From: Myxococcota bacterium | Lineage (GTDB): Bacteria; Myxococcota_A; Polyangia; Polyangiales; Polyangiaceae | NCBI GenBank assembly: GCA_963169165.1 | Contig: CAUJFL010000373.1 | Location: 1-62,006, forward strand | Direction of reading: 5' to 3' | Length of the DNA stretch: 62,006 nucleotides | In this document: positions 34,239-44,485 of the stretch, one piece after another | Position numbering within the stretch: position 1 is the first letter of the stretch | Layout of the letters: every line of letters begins with the position of its first letter | Position numbers and translations under genes: made by a program | The notes under the pieces: model-generated | The model's database searches: none | Told to the model about the DNA's origin: nothing | What the model saw: the letters and a program-made list of their open reading frames with translations, nothing else

Positions 34239-34409
34239 CTGATGAGGTTCCTTTCCTACGATCCGTGACCCGCGTCGACCCGCGAGGTTTCACACTCCGA
34301 ACACCGATCCCCCGGCAGAGCAGTCCGACCGAGCGAGACGGGCACGGAGACTACCTGCGCCCTCGCGACGACCGCAAGCCGAATCAAGCGGTCACCAGCG
34401 CTCGCGACG

Positions 34410-36341
<1,932 letters not shown>

Positions 36342-36343
36342 GG

Positions 36344-38731
36344 TCAGTTCTTCTCGAGGCTGGGGACGACGGGGAGGCCGAGCACGACGCGCGCGAAGCG
36401 GTCGCGCTTGACGATGGCGTGGCCGCGATCGGCGCGGCCGCCCTCGATGCCCATCCACGTGAGATCGAGCGAGCGGCCCTTCTCCGTCTCGACCGTGATG
36501 GTGTCGCGGCGCGCGACGGCGAGCACGCAGCCGAGCACCCGCTCTCCGTCGTGGAGCTTCATCGCGAGCGCGCCCTTGCCCGCGCCGCCGAGCACGCTGA
36601 TCTCGGAGACGGCGACGCCGAGCGCGTGACCGTCGGAGCTGGCCATCAAGACGGCGTCCTTGTCGCCCACCGGCGCGACGAACACGACCTCGTCGCCGTC
36701 GTTGAGGCGCGCGAATTTTCGGCCCGCGCGCGTCGACGGATCTCGGTGCGCCGACAAGGAGAAGCGCAGCCCGAGCCCGCCCCTCGTGATCGCGAGCGCG
36801 TAAGGCGGCTGCGGCTCGGCGCCCTCGACCGCCTCGGGCACCGGGAGCAGGCGAGGATCGAACGACGCCATCGCGACGATGCGCTCGCCGTCGCTCATCT
36901 TGAAGAGCTTCTGCACCGGCTCGCCGTAGCCCGCCGTCGCCGGGACGTCGTGGATGCGCTGGACGTAGCAGGCCCCCGCGCTCGAGAAGAACGCGACCGA
37001 CGCGCGCGTCGAGCCGGCCGTCACCGCGAGCACCTGGTCGCCCTCGCGGACGCGCGTGCTCGACAGATCCTTCACCTCGCGGACGCGCTTCAGCCAGCCC
37101 TCGCGCGTCAGGATCACGGTCGCGTCCTCGTCCTGGATGAAATCCTCGGCCGAGTACTCCTGCTCCTCGACGCCGCCGATCTTGGTCTGGCGTCGGCGGC
37201 CGAAGCGCGCCTTCTGCTCGGTGAGCTCGGTCTTGACGACCTCCCAGCGCTTCGTCTCGCTCTTCAGCAGGGCCTCGAGCCGCTTCGCCTCGGCGCGCTT
37301 CTTGTCGAGCTCCTCTTGTACGACCAGGATCTCGAGCTTCGCGAGCTTGTACAGGCGCAGCTCGAGGATCGCGTCGGCCTGCTCGTCGCTGAACTCGAAC
37401 CGGGCGATGAGCTTCTGGCTCGCGTCGGCCTTGCCGTCGCTCTTGCGGATGATGCGGATGACCTCGTCGAGCGCGTCGTAGACCTTCGCGAAGCCCTCGA
37501 GGATGTGCAGCCGCTTCTGCAGCCCGCCGAGATCGTGGCGCAGGCGCCGTTCGACGACCTCCATCCGAAAATCCAGGAAATGCCGGATCATCTGGCCGAG
37601 CGACAGCCGCGCGGGCTGGCACGGGAGCAGCTCGTCGCGCGCCTCGCCGGGCTCGACGGGTCGCGGGACGAGCGCGGTGAAATTGACGCTCACCGTCGTC
37701 GAGAGCGGCGTCTGCTTGTACAGGTACGCCATCACGAGATCGGGATCGGTGCCCTTCTTCAGCTCGAGCACGATGCGCACCTCGGCGGTCGACTCGTCGC
37801 GTACGTCGAGCAGGCCCGGCAGCTTCTTCGAGACGATGACCTCGGCGATGCGCTCGACGATCGCGCGGCGCTCGACCGCGTACGGCGTCGAGGTGATGAC
37901 GATGTCGACGGCGCCGCCCTTCTTCTCCTCGGTGCGATAGTCGCCGCGCAGCTTGGTGGTGCCCTGCCCCGTCTCGTAGATCTGGTGCAGCTCGTCCTTG
38001 GTCGCGAGCAGCGTGCCCTGCGTGGGGAAATCAGGCCCTTTCACGTACTTCTGCAGCTGCTTCGTCGTCAGCGGCTCGGGCGCGTCGATCTCCGCGATGC
38101 ACGCGTCGATGATCTCGTTGAGGTTGTGCGGCGGGATGCTGGTCGCCATGCCGACCGCGATGCCCTGCGAGCCGTTGATCAAGAGGTGAGGCAGCCGCGC
38201 CGGGAGCACAACCGGCTCTTCGTTCGAGCCGTCGTAGGTGGGGCGAAATCCCACGGTCTGCCTGTCGAGCTCGGACAGCAGCTCGACCGCCATCGGCAAG
38301 AGCTTCGCCTCGGTGTAGCGGTACGCGGCGGCGCCGTCGCCGTCGGGCGAGCCGAAGTTGCCTTGCCCGTCGACGAGCGGATGGTTCATCACCCACGGCT
38401 GCGCGAGCCGCACCATCGCGTCGTACGCCGCCGTGTCGCCGTGCGGGTGAAACTGCGCGAGCACGTCGCCGACGACCTTCGCGCACTTCTTGAACTTGGC
38501 GTCGGGCTTCAGGTTGCCGAGCCACATCGCGTACAGGATGCGGCGCTGCACGGGCTTCAGGCCGTCGCGCACGTCGGGCAGCGCGCGAGAGGTGACGACC
38601 GACAGCGCGTACGCGATGTACCTGCGCTGGGCCTCGTCGGAGAGGAGGGTTTCTAGCTCATCCATGGAAGGGGGTTCTCCCGACCCGCCGGGCGGACCGA
38701 ACGAGAGAGGGAGCTGACGGGTGCGCGCCAC
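36344..38731 (-). CDS. parC: DNA topoisomerase IV subunit A (GyrA/ParC type)
   Basis: This 795-residue protein starts with GTG 38731; ATG 38665 (MDELETLL) is a later option. It has [44 protein letters not shown], and the active-site Tyr in [11 protein letters not shown]. The quinolone-region Ser is replaced by Thr (HGDTAAYD). The long helical tower follows, then a C-terminal beta-pinwheel. The GyrA box (QRRGGKG type) is absent; [13 protein letters not shown] occupies a comparable place. This and the operon with parE favour topoisomerase IV, which separates linked daughter chromosomes. Confidence 0.92.
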   Translation of the reverse strand: MARTRQLPLSFGPPGGSGEPPSMDELETLLSDEAQRRYIAYALSVVTSRALPDVRDGLKPVQRRILYAMWLGNLKPDAKFKKCAKVVGDVLAQFHPHGDTAAYDAMVRLAQPWVMNHPLVDGQGNFGSPDGDGAAAYRYTEAKLLPMAVELLSELDRQTVGFRPTYDGSNEEPVVLPARLPHLLINGSQGIAVGMATSIPPHNLNEIIDACIAEIDAPEPLTTKQLQKYVKGPDFPTQGTLLATKDELHQIYETGQGTTKLRGDYRTEEKKGGAVDIVITSTPYAVERRAIVERIAEVIVSKKLPGLLDVRDESTAEVRIVLELKKGTDPDLVMAYLYKQTPLSTTVSVNFTALVPRPVEPGEARDELLPCQPARLSLGQMIRHFLDFRMEVVERRLRHDLGGLQKRLHILEGFAKVYDALDEVIRIIRKSDGKADASQKLIARFEFSDEQADAILELRLYKLAKLEILVVQEELDKKRAEAKRLEALLKSETKRWEVVKTELTEQKARFGRRRQTKIGGVEEQEYSAEDFIQDEDATVILTREGWLKRVREVKDLSSTRVREGDQVLAVTAGSTRASVAFFSSAGACYVQRIHDVPATAGYGEPVQKLFKMSDGERIVAMASFDPRLLPVPEAVEGAEPQPPYALAITRGGLGLRFSLSAHRDPSTRAGRKFARLNDGDEVVFVAPVGDKDAVLMASSDGHALGVAVSEISVLGGAGKGALAMKLHDGERVLGCVLAVARRDTITVETEKGRSLDLTWMGIEGGRADRGHAIVKRDRFARVVLGLPVVPSLEKN

Positions 38732-38866
38732 GGTGCCGGGTCTCGGCGGGATGCAAAGGACCCGGTCGAGACGGAACGTCGGTTCAGTGCCGGTCGGGCG
38801 ACGCCGCGTGTAGCGGGCGCCGCCGCGTCGGTCAAGCGCCGAGGTCGCGCCGACCGAGGGCCAGCG

Positions 38867-39781
38867 CTACGGCGCGGCGTCCTTGCAGCAGCGGAAACCG
38901 GCCTCGTAGCCGTAGTCGCCCTCCTTGTGGAACGTGACCGTCGGCCGACAGCGGTTGCGCACCGGTCCCCACCACCCGCCCTTCAGGCCGCTGCGGTCGG
39001 GGGGCTTCTTGCCGGGCAGCTCGACCCACTCGTTCACGTTGCCGTTCAGGTCGTAGACGCCAGCCCACGACACGCAGGTGGTGCGCTCGCCGATCTTCTC
39101 GCGCTGATCGAGCCGCGCGAGCTCCTCGCGGCACGACGGCGTCTCGAGGCACTTGTCGTAGGTCGGCAGCACCTTCGAGTGATCGGGGAAGCGGTAGTCC
39201 TTGTCGATGTTGCACATCGCCGGATCGCGCACGGAGCCGTTCACGTAGGGGCGCATCTCCGGGCCCTCGCACGCGAAGTTGAACTCGTCCTCCGTGCACA
39301 GGCGCTTCTCATCGGCCTCGCAGCGCTTCTTCGCCTGCACCCAGGACGTGAGCACCCTCGGCAGCTCGCCGATCCGGTTCGGGTACTCGAAGCGGTCGAC
39401 GCAGAACGCGAGGTGCTTGCGCGCCTTGCTGAGGCACTTCGACGCCTCCTCGTACCGCAGGCACCGCTCGCTGACATTCTTGTCAGCCTTGTGCGCGCGG
39501 TACTCCTTGTGGTGCTCGACGCAGTTCTGGATGACCGCGGGGCAGTACTCGCCCTCCACGCGGACCATCCCGTCCGGGCAGCCGCGCGTGTCGGCGGCGA
39601 TGGGGAACGCGGGCCGCGCGGGCTCGCTCGACGAGGCGAGCGCCGCGCTGGACGACGGCGCGGCGGACGACGACGCGACGGGGACCGACACGGTCGGGAC
39701 CGCGACGTCGCTGGGCGCGTCCCTGCTGGGGGCCTTGCACCCGACCACGGCGAGGAGGCAGAGGAGCGAGCGGGCGCGCAT
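38867..39781 (-). CDS. formylglycine-generating-enzyme-like (SUMF1 fold) lipoprotein
   Basis: This 304-residue protein starts with ATG. The lipobox LAVVGCKA leads to a Ser/Ala linker, a Cys-rich segment (about 70-125) and a SUMF1 fold: CVDRFEYPNRIGE, SWVQAKKRCEADEKRLCTEDE, VYDLNGNVNEWVE, GLKGGWWGPVRNRCRP, YGYEAGFRCC. True formylglycine enzymes have a Cys pair in the GGS..C....C loop. Here the first position is not Cys, so catalysis of that kind is unlikely. A paralogue lies at 59432-60253. Function is unknown; substrate binding or adhesion is possible. Confidence 0.85.
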   Translation of the reverse strand: MRARSLLCLLAVVGCKAPSRDAPSDVAVPTVSVPVASSSAAPSSSAALASSSEPARPAFPIAADTRGCPDGMVRVEGEYCPAVIQNCVEHHKEYRAHKADKNVSERCLRYEEASKCLSKARKHLAFCVDRFEYPNRIGELPRVLTSWVQAKKRCEADEKRLCTEDEFNFACEGPEMRPYVNGSVRDPAMCNIDKDYRFPDHSKVLPTYDKCLETPSCREELARLDQREKIGERTTCVSWAGVYDLNGNVNEWVELPGKKPPDRSGLKGGWWGPVRNRCRPTVTFHKEGDYGYEAGFRCCKDAAP

Positions 39782-39858
39782 CGCGCCGGTCTAGGCCGTG
39801 AGGGGCCCGCGTGGCCAAACTTTCGGACGGAGCCCCGCGCTCGCGGTAACCTGGCTCG

Positions 39859-40977
39859 ATGTCGTGGTGGCGTAACGTGGGAGGGGCGGCGTTGCTGGGC
39901 GCGGCGTGCGCCGCCGGGGCGTGCGGAGAGGACGTGAAGAACCGCGCCGCGCCGCTCGTGTCGCACGTGGAGGACGCGGGAACGGACGCCTCGCCGTTCG
40001 ACCCCAGCGACGCCGATCACGACGGCTACACGCCGCAGACCGGCGACTGCGACGAGTACGATCCGCTGAAGAACCCGGGCGCGTTCGAGTACGTGGGCAA
40101 TGGGATCGACGACGACTGCGACCAGGAAATCGACGAGGCGCCGGTCGAGTGCGACGCCGCCGTGGGCGCCGACGCGGCCGACCCGCTGCAGCTCGCCGCG
40201 GCGATGAACCTCTGCGACGTCGACAAGTTCCTGCTCGAGGCGAAGTTCGTCGAGACCCAGACCCGCGCCGATCAGCGCGCCATCCGCGCGACCCTCGGGC
40301 CCGTCAAGCCGCGCGCCGGCAGCTCGTTCTTGATGCTCTCGAACGGCGTCGCCGCCGCCCCGAAGGAGGCCGGCTTCGTCGCGCCGGGCAGCGGCACGAA
40401 CATCGGCACCGAGTCTCCGCGCCCCGCGGCCTACGCCGACAACCCCAAGTGCCCGAAGGCGCAAGAAGCGTCGGTGCACGATCTGGCCGATCTCCAGCTG
40501 AAGCTGAAGGCGCCGACCAACGCCCGCTCGTTCAAGGTGAGCTTCAGGTTCCTCAGCGGCGAGTACCCGCAGTACTTCTGCTCGTCCTTCAACGACGCGT
40601 TCGCCGCCGTGATGCGCTCGACCTACTACGCCGGAAAGAACGGCAAGAACGTCGCGCACGACACGAACGGAGAGTTCCTCGGCGTCAACGTCGCGTTCTG
40701 GACGATCTGCGCCAACAGCGAGAAATACTCTGGCTGCACCGGCGATCCCGCAACGATGAACGGCACCGGCTACGGGAAGGCCGACAGCGGGGGACCGCAC
40801 GGCGCGACCGACTGGGTGACGACGACGGTGCCGGTGACGCCCGGCGAGACGTTCACGCTGCGGCTCGCGATCTGGGACGAGTCCGACGCGATCCTCGACA
40901 GCTCCATCCTGATCGACGACTTTCGCTGGGAGATCGAGCCGACCGACCAGGAGACGACCGTCGTCGATCCCAAGTAG
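39859..40977 (+). CDS. lipoprotein with MopE-type metal-binding motif and choice-of-anchor L-like domain
   Basis: This 372-residue protein starts with ATG. Lipobox-like AAGACGED is followed by SDADHDGYTPQTGDCDEYDP and NGIDDDCDQEIDE, the Asp/Cys motif found in MopE-like and many Myxococcota surface proteins. The rest (about residues 95-360) resembles a choice-of-anchor L-type beta-sandwich (SFKVSFRFLSGEYPQYFCSSFNDAF, TLRLAIWDESDAILDSSILIDDF). Such domains sit on the outer cell surface. Function is unknown. It is divergent from the SUMF1 gene at 38867-39781. Confidence 0.82.
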   Translation: MSWWRNVGGAALLGAACAAGACGEDVKNRAAPLVSHVEDAGTDASPFDPSDADHDGYTPQTGDCDEYDPLKNPGAFEYVGNGIDDDCDQEIDEAPVECDAAVGADAADPLQLAAAMNLCDVDKFLLEAKFVETQTRADQRAIRATLGPVKPRAGSSFLMLSNGVAAAPKEAGFVAPGSGTNIGTESPRPAAYADNPKCPKAQEASVHDLADLQLKLKAPTNARSFKVSFRFLSGEYPQYFCSSFNDAFAAVMRSTYYAGKNGKNVAHDTNGEFLGVNVAFWTICANSEKYSGCTGDPATMNGTGYGKADSGGPHGATDWVTTTVPVTPGETFTLRLAIWDESDAILDSSILIDDFRWEIEPTDQETTVVDPK

Positions 40978-41046
40978 CGCGGGAATGCGCCGCGGTCATC
41001 GAGGTTGAACGATCGCCCCGTGCCCTGTAGGAAGGCGGCAATCCAG

Positions 41047-41454
41047 ATGCGTCACCCCGTCCCCACGAAGCTCGCTCGGGCGGCCCTCCGCGGCGTCACG
41101 CTGATCGAGGTCCTCATCGTCGTCGCCATCCTGAGCCTGATCGCCGCGGGCGTGACGGTCGCCGTCCTGCCCAAGTTCCAGGAGGCGCAGGTGAAGACGA
41201 CCGAGCAGAACGCGCGAGGCATCCGGGACGCCGTGCAGCGCTGGCGCGGCCTGAAGGGCGGGACCGACTGCCCGACGATCTCGCAGCTGGTGCAGGACAA
41301 GGAGATCGACAGCGCGTCGAAGACCGACGACGCGTGGGGCTCGCCCTACAAGATCCAGTGCACCGAGGACGACGTCGTCGTCATGTCCGCCGGCCCCGAC
41401 AAGAAAGAGGGCTCCAAGGACGACATCGTCGTGCCGAAGGGCGTGAAGCCCTGA
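41047..41454 (+). CDS. GspG-like type II secretion pseudopilin
   Basis: From ATG 41047 the product has 135 residues. The prepilin peptidase site is ALRG followed by VTLIEVLIVVAILSLIAAG, giving a mature protein starting with Val and carrying Glu at position 5. The C-terminal part (DDAWGSPYKIQC, SAGPDKKEGSKDD) matches the GspG layout, where Asp residues bind calcium. It would be part of a secretion pseudopilus. No other gsp gene is next to it, so it is either an orphan or works with a system encoded elsewhere. The open frame extends 14 codons upstream, but this start places the cleavage site normally. Confidence 0.83.
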   Translation: MRHPVPTKLARAALRGVTLIEVLIVVAILSLIAAGVTVAVLPKFQEAQVKTTEQNARGIRDAVQRWRGLKGGTDCPTISQLVQDKEIDSASKTDDAWGSPYKIQCTEDDVVVMSAGPDKKEGSKDDIVVPKGVKP

Positions 41455-41499
41455 CGTCGGTCGGCGACACCGGGCCGCGAGCCGCGCTATAGACGCGGG

Positions 41500-41883
41500 A
41501 TGGGCCACGCAGACGACCACGAGCACTGTCACCACGACGACGAGCACCACCACCACGACGAGCACGACGACGGCCCCGACGGCACCGAGTTCTTGCAGCT
41601 CGAGCTGTCGAGGATGCTGGCGGGCCAGGCGTCTGAGCTGGTGAAAGAGTCCTTCGGCGATCTGCTCCGCGAGGCGCTGCGCGAGGCGCTGCACGCGCGG
41701 CTCGGCGAGCGCATCGCGGCCCTCGCCGACGTCATCGCCGACGATTTCGCCGCCGACGTCGAGGCCAACCTCGCGATCGAGTCGGCGCTCGACGGGCGCC
41801 GCGCCGAGAAGGCCGAGGTCGCCGAGCGCGCGCGCCAGGCGTTCGCGTCGGGCCCCCGCGCGAAGCCGAAGAAGGCGCGTTGA
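41500..41883 (+). CDS. His-rich metal-binding-type protein of unknown family
   Basis: This 127-residue protein starts with ATG. Residues 2-24 are packed with His, Asp and Glu (HADDHEHCHHDDEHHHHDEH), a typical nickel, zinc or cobalt storage or chaperone tail. The remaining part is an amphipathic helix region (LLREALREALHARLGERIAALADVIADDF) with a basic end. I do not recognise the family. The stop overlaps the TTG start of the TetR-family gene (TTGA at 41880-41883), suggesting shared translation. Confidence 0.7.
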   Translation: MGHADDHEHCHHDDEHHHHDEHDDGPDGTEFLQLELSRMLAGQASELVKESFGDLLREALREALHARLGERIAALADVIADDFAADVEANLAIESALDGRRAEKAEVAERARQAFASGPRAKPKKAR

Positions 41884-42551
41884 GCGCGGCGCGCCCCGCG
41901 GCGAAGCGGACGCGGAGCCAGCAGAAGCAGGAGACGCGCGAGCTCGTGTACGCGACCGCGCTCGGCCTCTTCGACGAGCGCGGCTACGAGGCCGTGAGCG
42001 TCGACGACGTGGTCCGCGCGACCGGGCTCGCGCGCGGGACCTTCTACTTTCACTTCGCGACCAAGGAAGACGTCCTGCTCGAGGCGGTGCGTCGGGGCGA
42101 GGCGCTGATCCTCCGGCGCGTCGCGGCGCTCGGGCCCCGGGCGCCGCTGCGGCGCGTGCTCGAGGCGACGATCGACGCGTTCCTCGAGGCGTGGCGGGCG
42201 CGGCGCGCGCTCTTGCCGTACGCGGGCGCGGTGTCGCTGCGCCGGATCGCCGCGGTCCGCGAGGAGAGCGAGGCCGATCCGCTGCGGCTCGAGCTGGGTC
42301 GCCGCGTGTCGTCTGCCGCCGCGCGCGGCGAGCTGTCGTCCCCGCTGCCGGGCGAGATGCTCGCCGACGTGTTTCTGCTGCAGGTCTTCGCCGCGCTGAT
42401 GACCTGGTCGACGACCGGGCGTCCCTCTGTCGACGTGCTGCGGCCCGGGCTCATCGCGCTGTTCTTCACTGGCGTGTCGCTCGCGGAGCCTTCGGCGCCC
42501 CCGCCCAGCCCTCGACGCGCCTCTCGGATCAGGGCTGCGCGCGGCCCGTGA
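41880..42551 (+). CDS. TetR/AcrR-family transcriptional regulator
   Basis: This 223-residue protein uses TTG 41880, overlapping the His-rich gene's stop. The N-terminal helix-turn-helix is ELVYATALGLFDERGYEAVSVDDVVRATGLARGTFYFHFATKEDVL, a textbook TetR DNA-binding domain. The C-terminal ligand domain is divergent, so the inducer is unknown. The nearest candidate targets are its own operon and the convergent hydroxylase gene; no operator could be picked out by eye. Confidence 0.92.
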   Translation: MSAARPAAKRTRSQQKQETRELVYATALGLFDERGYEAVSVDDVVRATGLARGTFYFHFATKEDVLLEAVRRGEALILRRVAALGPRAPLRRVLEATIDAFLEAWRARRALLPYAGAVSLRRIAAVREESEADPLRLELGRRVSSAAARGELSSPLPGEMLADVFLLQVFAALMTWSTTGRPSVDVLRPGLIALFFTGVSLAEPSAPPPSPRRASRIRAARGP

Positions 42552-43386
42552 CCTCGGCCGGAGGAGGCGCGGCGGGGCGGCGGTAGTCCCACACCTCGTC
42601 CGACGCGCCGCCACCCTCGCCCGCTCCGCCGAAGACCGCGGGCCCGTACTGTCGGTTCTTGCGGCGCATCGTGCCGAACACGCGGTCCCACAGCGGGAAG
42701 GTCTGCCCGTAGTTGACGTGAAAGTGCGCGTGGTGATCGTCGTGGAACGCGGTCGGAGCGACGAACGGCAGCCACGAGTGGAGGCGCACGCCCGAGTGAT
42801 CGACGAGCGCGTAATAGTTGGTGAAGAGCAGCGTGAAGATCACCGCGCCGACGTGCACCGGCAAGAAGAACAGCGGCACGGCCATGATCGACTGGTAGGT
42901 CGCCCACTCGATCGGGTGCATCGCCATGGCGGTGAACACCGTCGGCGACGTCCACCGGTGGTGGACCTTGTGCACGAGCCGGTAGAGCGTCGGCGTGTGG
43001 TACGCGCGGTGCGCGAAATAAAGCGCCAGATCGGTCGACAGCATGTAGACGAGCCCCGTCACGACCGCGTGCGCGACGCCGCGCTCCTCGGTGGAGAAGT
43101 AGATCGTCGTCGCCCCGCCCTTCGACACCCAGTAGACGAAGCACCCCGACGCGACCGACCCCACGGTCATGTTGACCGAGCCGAGCAAGATCTCGCGCCG
43201 GCGCGCCTTGGGAGACGGCCACCGCTTCGGCTGGCACTTCCTCTGGTCGGCCTCGGCGCGGCGCCGATAGTACAGGCGCTCGAACAAGAGCCCCATGCCC
43301 CAGTACATGCCGAGGCCGCCCGCGACCGACAGCGCGATGAACCGGGTGAGCGCGGGGAAGTCTAGCGGCGGCATCCGGCTCATCAT
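42529..43386 (-). CDS. sterol desaturase/fatty acid hydroxylase family membrane protein
   Basis: This 285-residue protein starts with ATG 43386, with a later ATG at 43374. The three His boxes of the family are present: YFAHRAYHTPT, VHKVHHRWT and the cluster AFHDDHHAHFHVNYG. Membrane helices flank them. The family uses a di-iron centre and O2 to hydroxylate or desaturate lipids. Substrate unknown. It is the last gene of a reverse unit behind trmY (19-bp gap), and its end overlaps the convergent TetR gene by 23 bp. Confidence 0.88.
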   Translation of the reverse strand: MMSRMPPLDFPALTRFIALSVAGGLGMYWGMGLLFERLYYRRRAEADQRKCQPKRWPSPKARRREILLGSVNMTVGSVASGCFVYWVSKGGATTIYFSTEERGVAHAVVTGLVYMLSTDLALYFAHRAYHTPTLYRLVHKVHHRWTSPTVFTAMAMHPIEWATYQSIMAVPLFFLPVHVGAVIFTLLFTNYYALVDHSGVRLHSWLPFVAPTAFHDDHHAHFHVNYGQTFPLWDRVFGTMRRKNRQYGPAVFGGAGEGGGASDEVWDYRRPAAPPPAEVTGRAQP

Positions 43387-43405
43387 CCCGTTTCGCTGAC
43401 ATTTG

Positions 43406-44002
43406 TCAACGAAAGTTCGCGCGGCGTCGGTCGAGCTCGTTGGCGACGATCGTGATGGCGTCCTCGGCGTGAACGCTGACGGGCCCGACCGACACGGGTG
43501 ACGGCGAGAGCGGCGACAGCGCGGCGCGCGCGGCGTCGTCGAGGCCGAGGTGATCGCCGCAGAAGAACACCGGGCGAGGCGTCGACAGCGTGGCCTCGCG
43601 GACGTCGACGCCCGCCTCGTCGAGCACGTAGGGGCTGGACTCGCCCAGATCGGCGAGCACGACGTCGAGGCCGCCCGCGGCGACCGCGATGCCCTGGCGC
43701 AGCTCGACGAAGCCCTCCGCCGACGTCACGCGCGAGAGCGCCTTCTGCACGAGCACGGCGAGGTTGCGCTCGTCGGGCCGCACATACTGGGCGAGCGCGC
43801 CGTCGATCCGCAGCGCGCGCGGCGGGCCGCCCAGCATGACGAGGTAGACGATGGTGTCATCGCGGATCGTGTGCGAGCAGAGCAGCGCCGCGCGCACGCA
43901 CCGGACCAGGACGTCGAGCCTGCCGCTCGTGCCGGGGAGATCCTGGAGCTTGAAGTCAGGCGTCGAGCGCGCGGTGCGCCCGATCACGACGAACCTCCGC
44001 AC
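43406..44002 (-). CDS. trmY: tRNA (pseudouridine-54 N1)-methyltransferase, archaeal TrmY family
   Basis: This 198-residue protein starts with ATG. It follows the archaeal TrmY layout: RFVVIGRTARSTPDFKL, then LQDLPGTSGRLDVLVRCVRAAL, SHTIRDDTIVYLVMLGGPP, YVRPDERNLAVLVQKAL, and the knot region VFFCGDHLGLDD with VSVHAEDAITIVANELDRRR. TrmY is a SPOUT methyltransferase that turns pseudouridine 54 in archaeal tRNA into 1-methylpseudouridine. In bacteria T54 is normally made by TrmA or TrmFO, so the substrate here is uncertain. It follows a small lipoprotein gene by 3 bp. Confidence 0.85.
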   Translation of the reverse strand: MRRFVVIGRTARSTPDFKLQDLPGTSGRLDVLVRCVRAALLCSHTIRDDTIVYLVMLGGPPRALRIDGALAQYVRPDERNLAVLVQKALSRVTSAEGFVELRQGIAVAAGGLDVVLADLGESSPYVLDEAGVDVREATLSTPRPVFFCGDHLGLDDAARAALSPLSPSPVSVGPVSVHAEDAITIVANELDRRRANFR

Positions 44003-44005
44003 GCG

Positions 44006-44485
44006 CTAGATGGTCCCCGGCGGGGGCGTGAACGCCGGCGGCGGGGGCGGCGGCGACACGGGACCTCCCGGGCGGGCGGAGGGGGCGGGCACCGGCGCGA
44101 GCGCGCGGCGCGACAGGCGGGTCGCGAGGCGGCGGTGGACGTCGTCCTCGTCGAACGGGATGACGATGCTGGTCGCCACGCGTCGCTTGACCACCACCGT
44201 GACCCGCGTCTCGTAGGGCCCCGTCGGCTCGAGGAACAGCGCGCCGACGGCGCCCATGCTGAACAGGGACATCCCCGACTCGGCGGCGAAGTATTCGCGG
44301 TGCTCGGTCACCTCGTCCGCGCCGGCCTCGAGCAGCGCGGGGCGCGCCTCGGCGTGCACGAGCTGCGCTGGCGCGGCGTACGAGCGCACGACGCCGCCGC
44401 CTCGATCGCGCTCGGCGAGGACATCGGACATCGACGCGCAGCCCGTCGCGACGAAGAGCAGGGAGAGCGCGGCGGCGCGCCTCAT
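44006..44485 (-). CDS. small lipoprotein, unknown function
   Basis: From ATG 44485 the product has 159 residues. The lipobox FVATGCAS follows a short signal. A soluble domain of about 100 residues (YAAPAQLVHAEARPALLEAGADEVTEHREYF, TRVTVVVKRRVATSIVIPFDEDDVHRRLA) precedes a Pro-rich tail. The family is not recognised. It overlaps the stop of the Sth-like gene (ATGA) and precedes trmY by 3 bp, so it is coupled with both. Confidence 0.75.
   Translation of the reverse strand: MRRAAALSLLFVATGCASMSDVLAERDRGGGVVRSYAAPAQLVHAEARPALLEAGADEVTEHREYFAAESGMSLFSMGAVGALFLEPTGPYETRVTVVVKRRVATSIVIPFDEDDVHRRLATRLSRRALAPVPAPSARPGGPVSPPPPPPAFTPPPGTI

Noticed and set aside
38867-40800. Long open frames opposite to and across the SUMF1 and MopE-motif genes
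   Set aside because: They are Arg- and Ala-rich mirror products of real genes; the true genes have signal peptides and clear domains in another frame.
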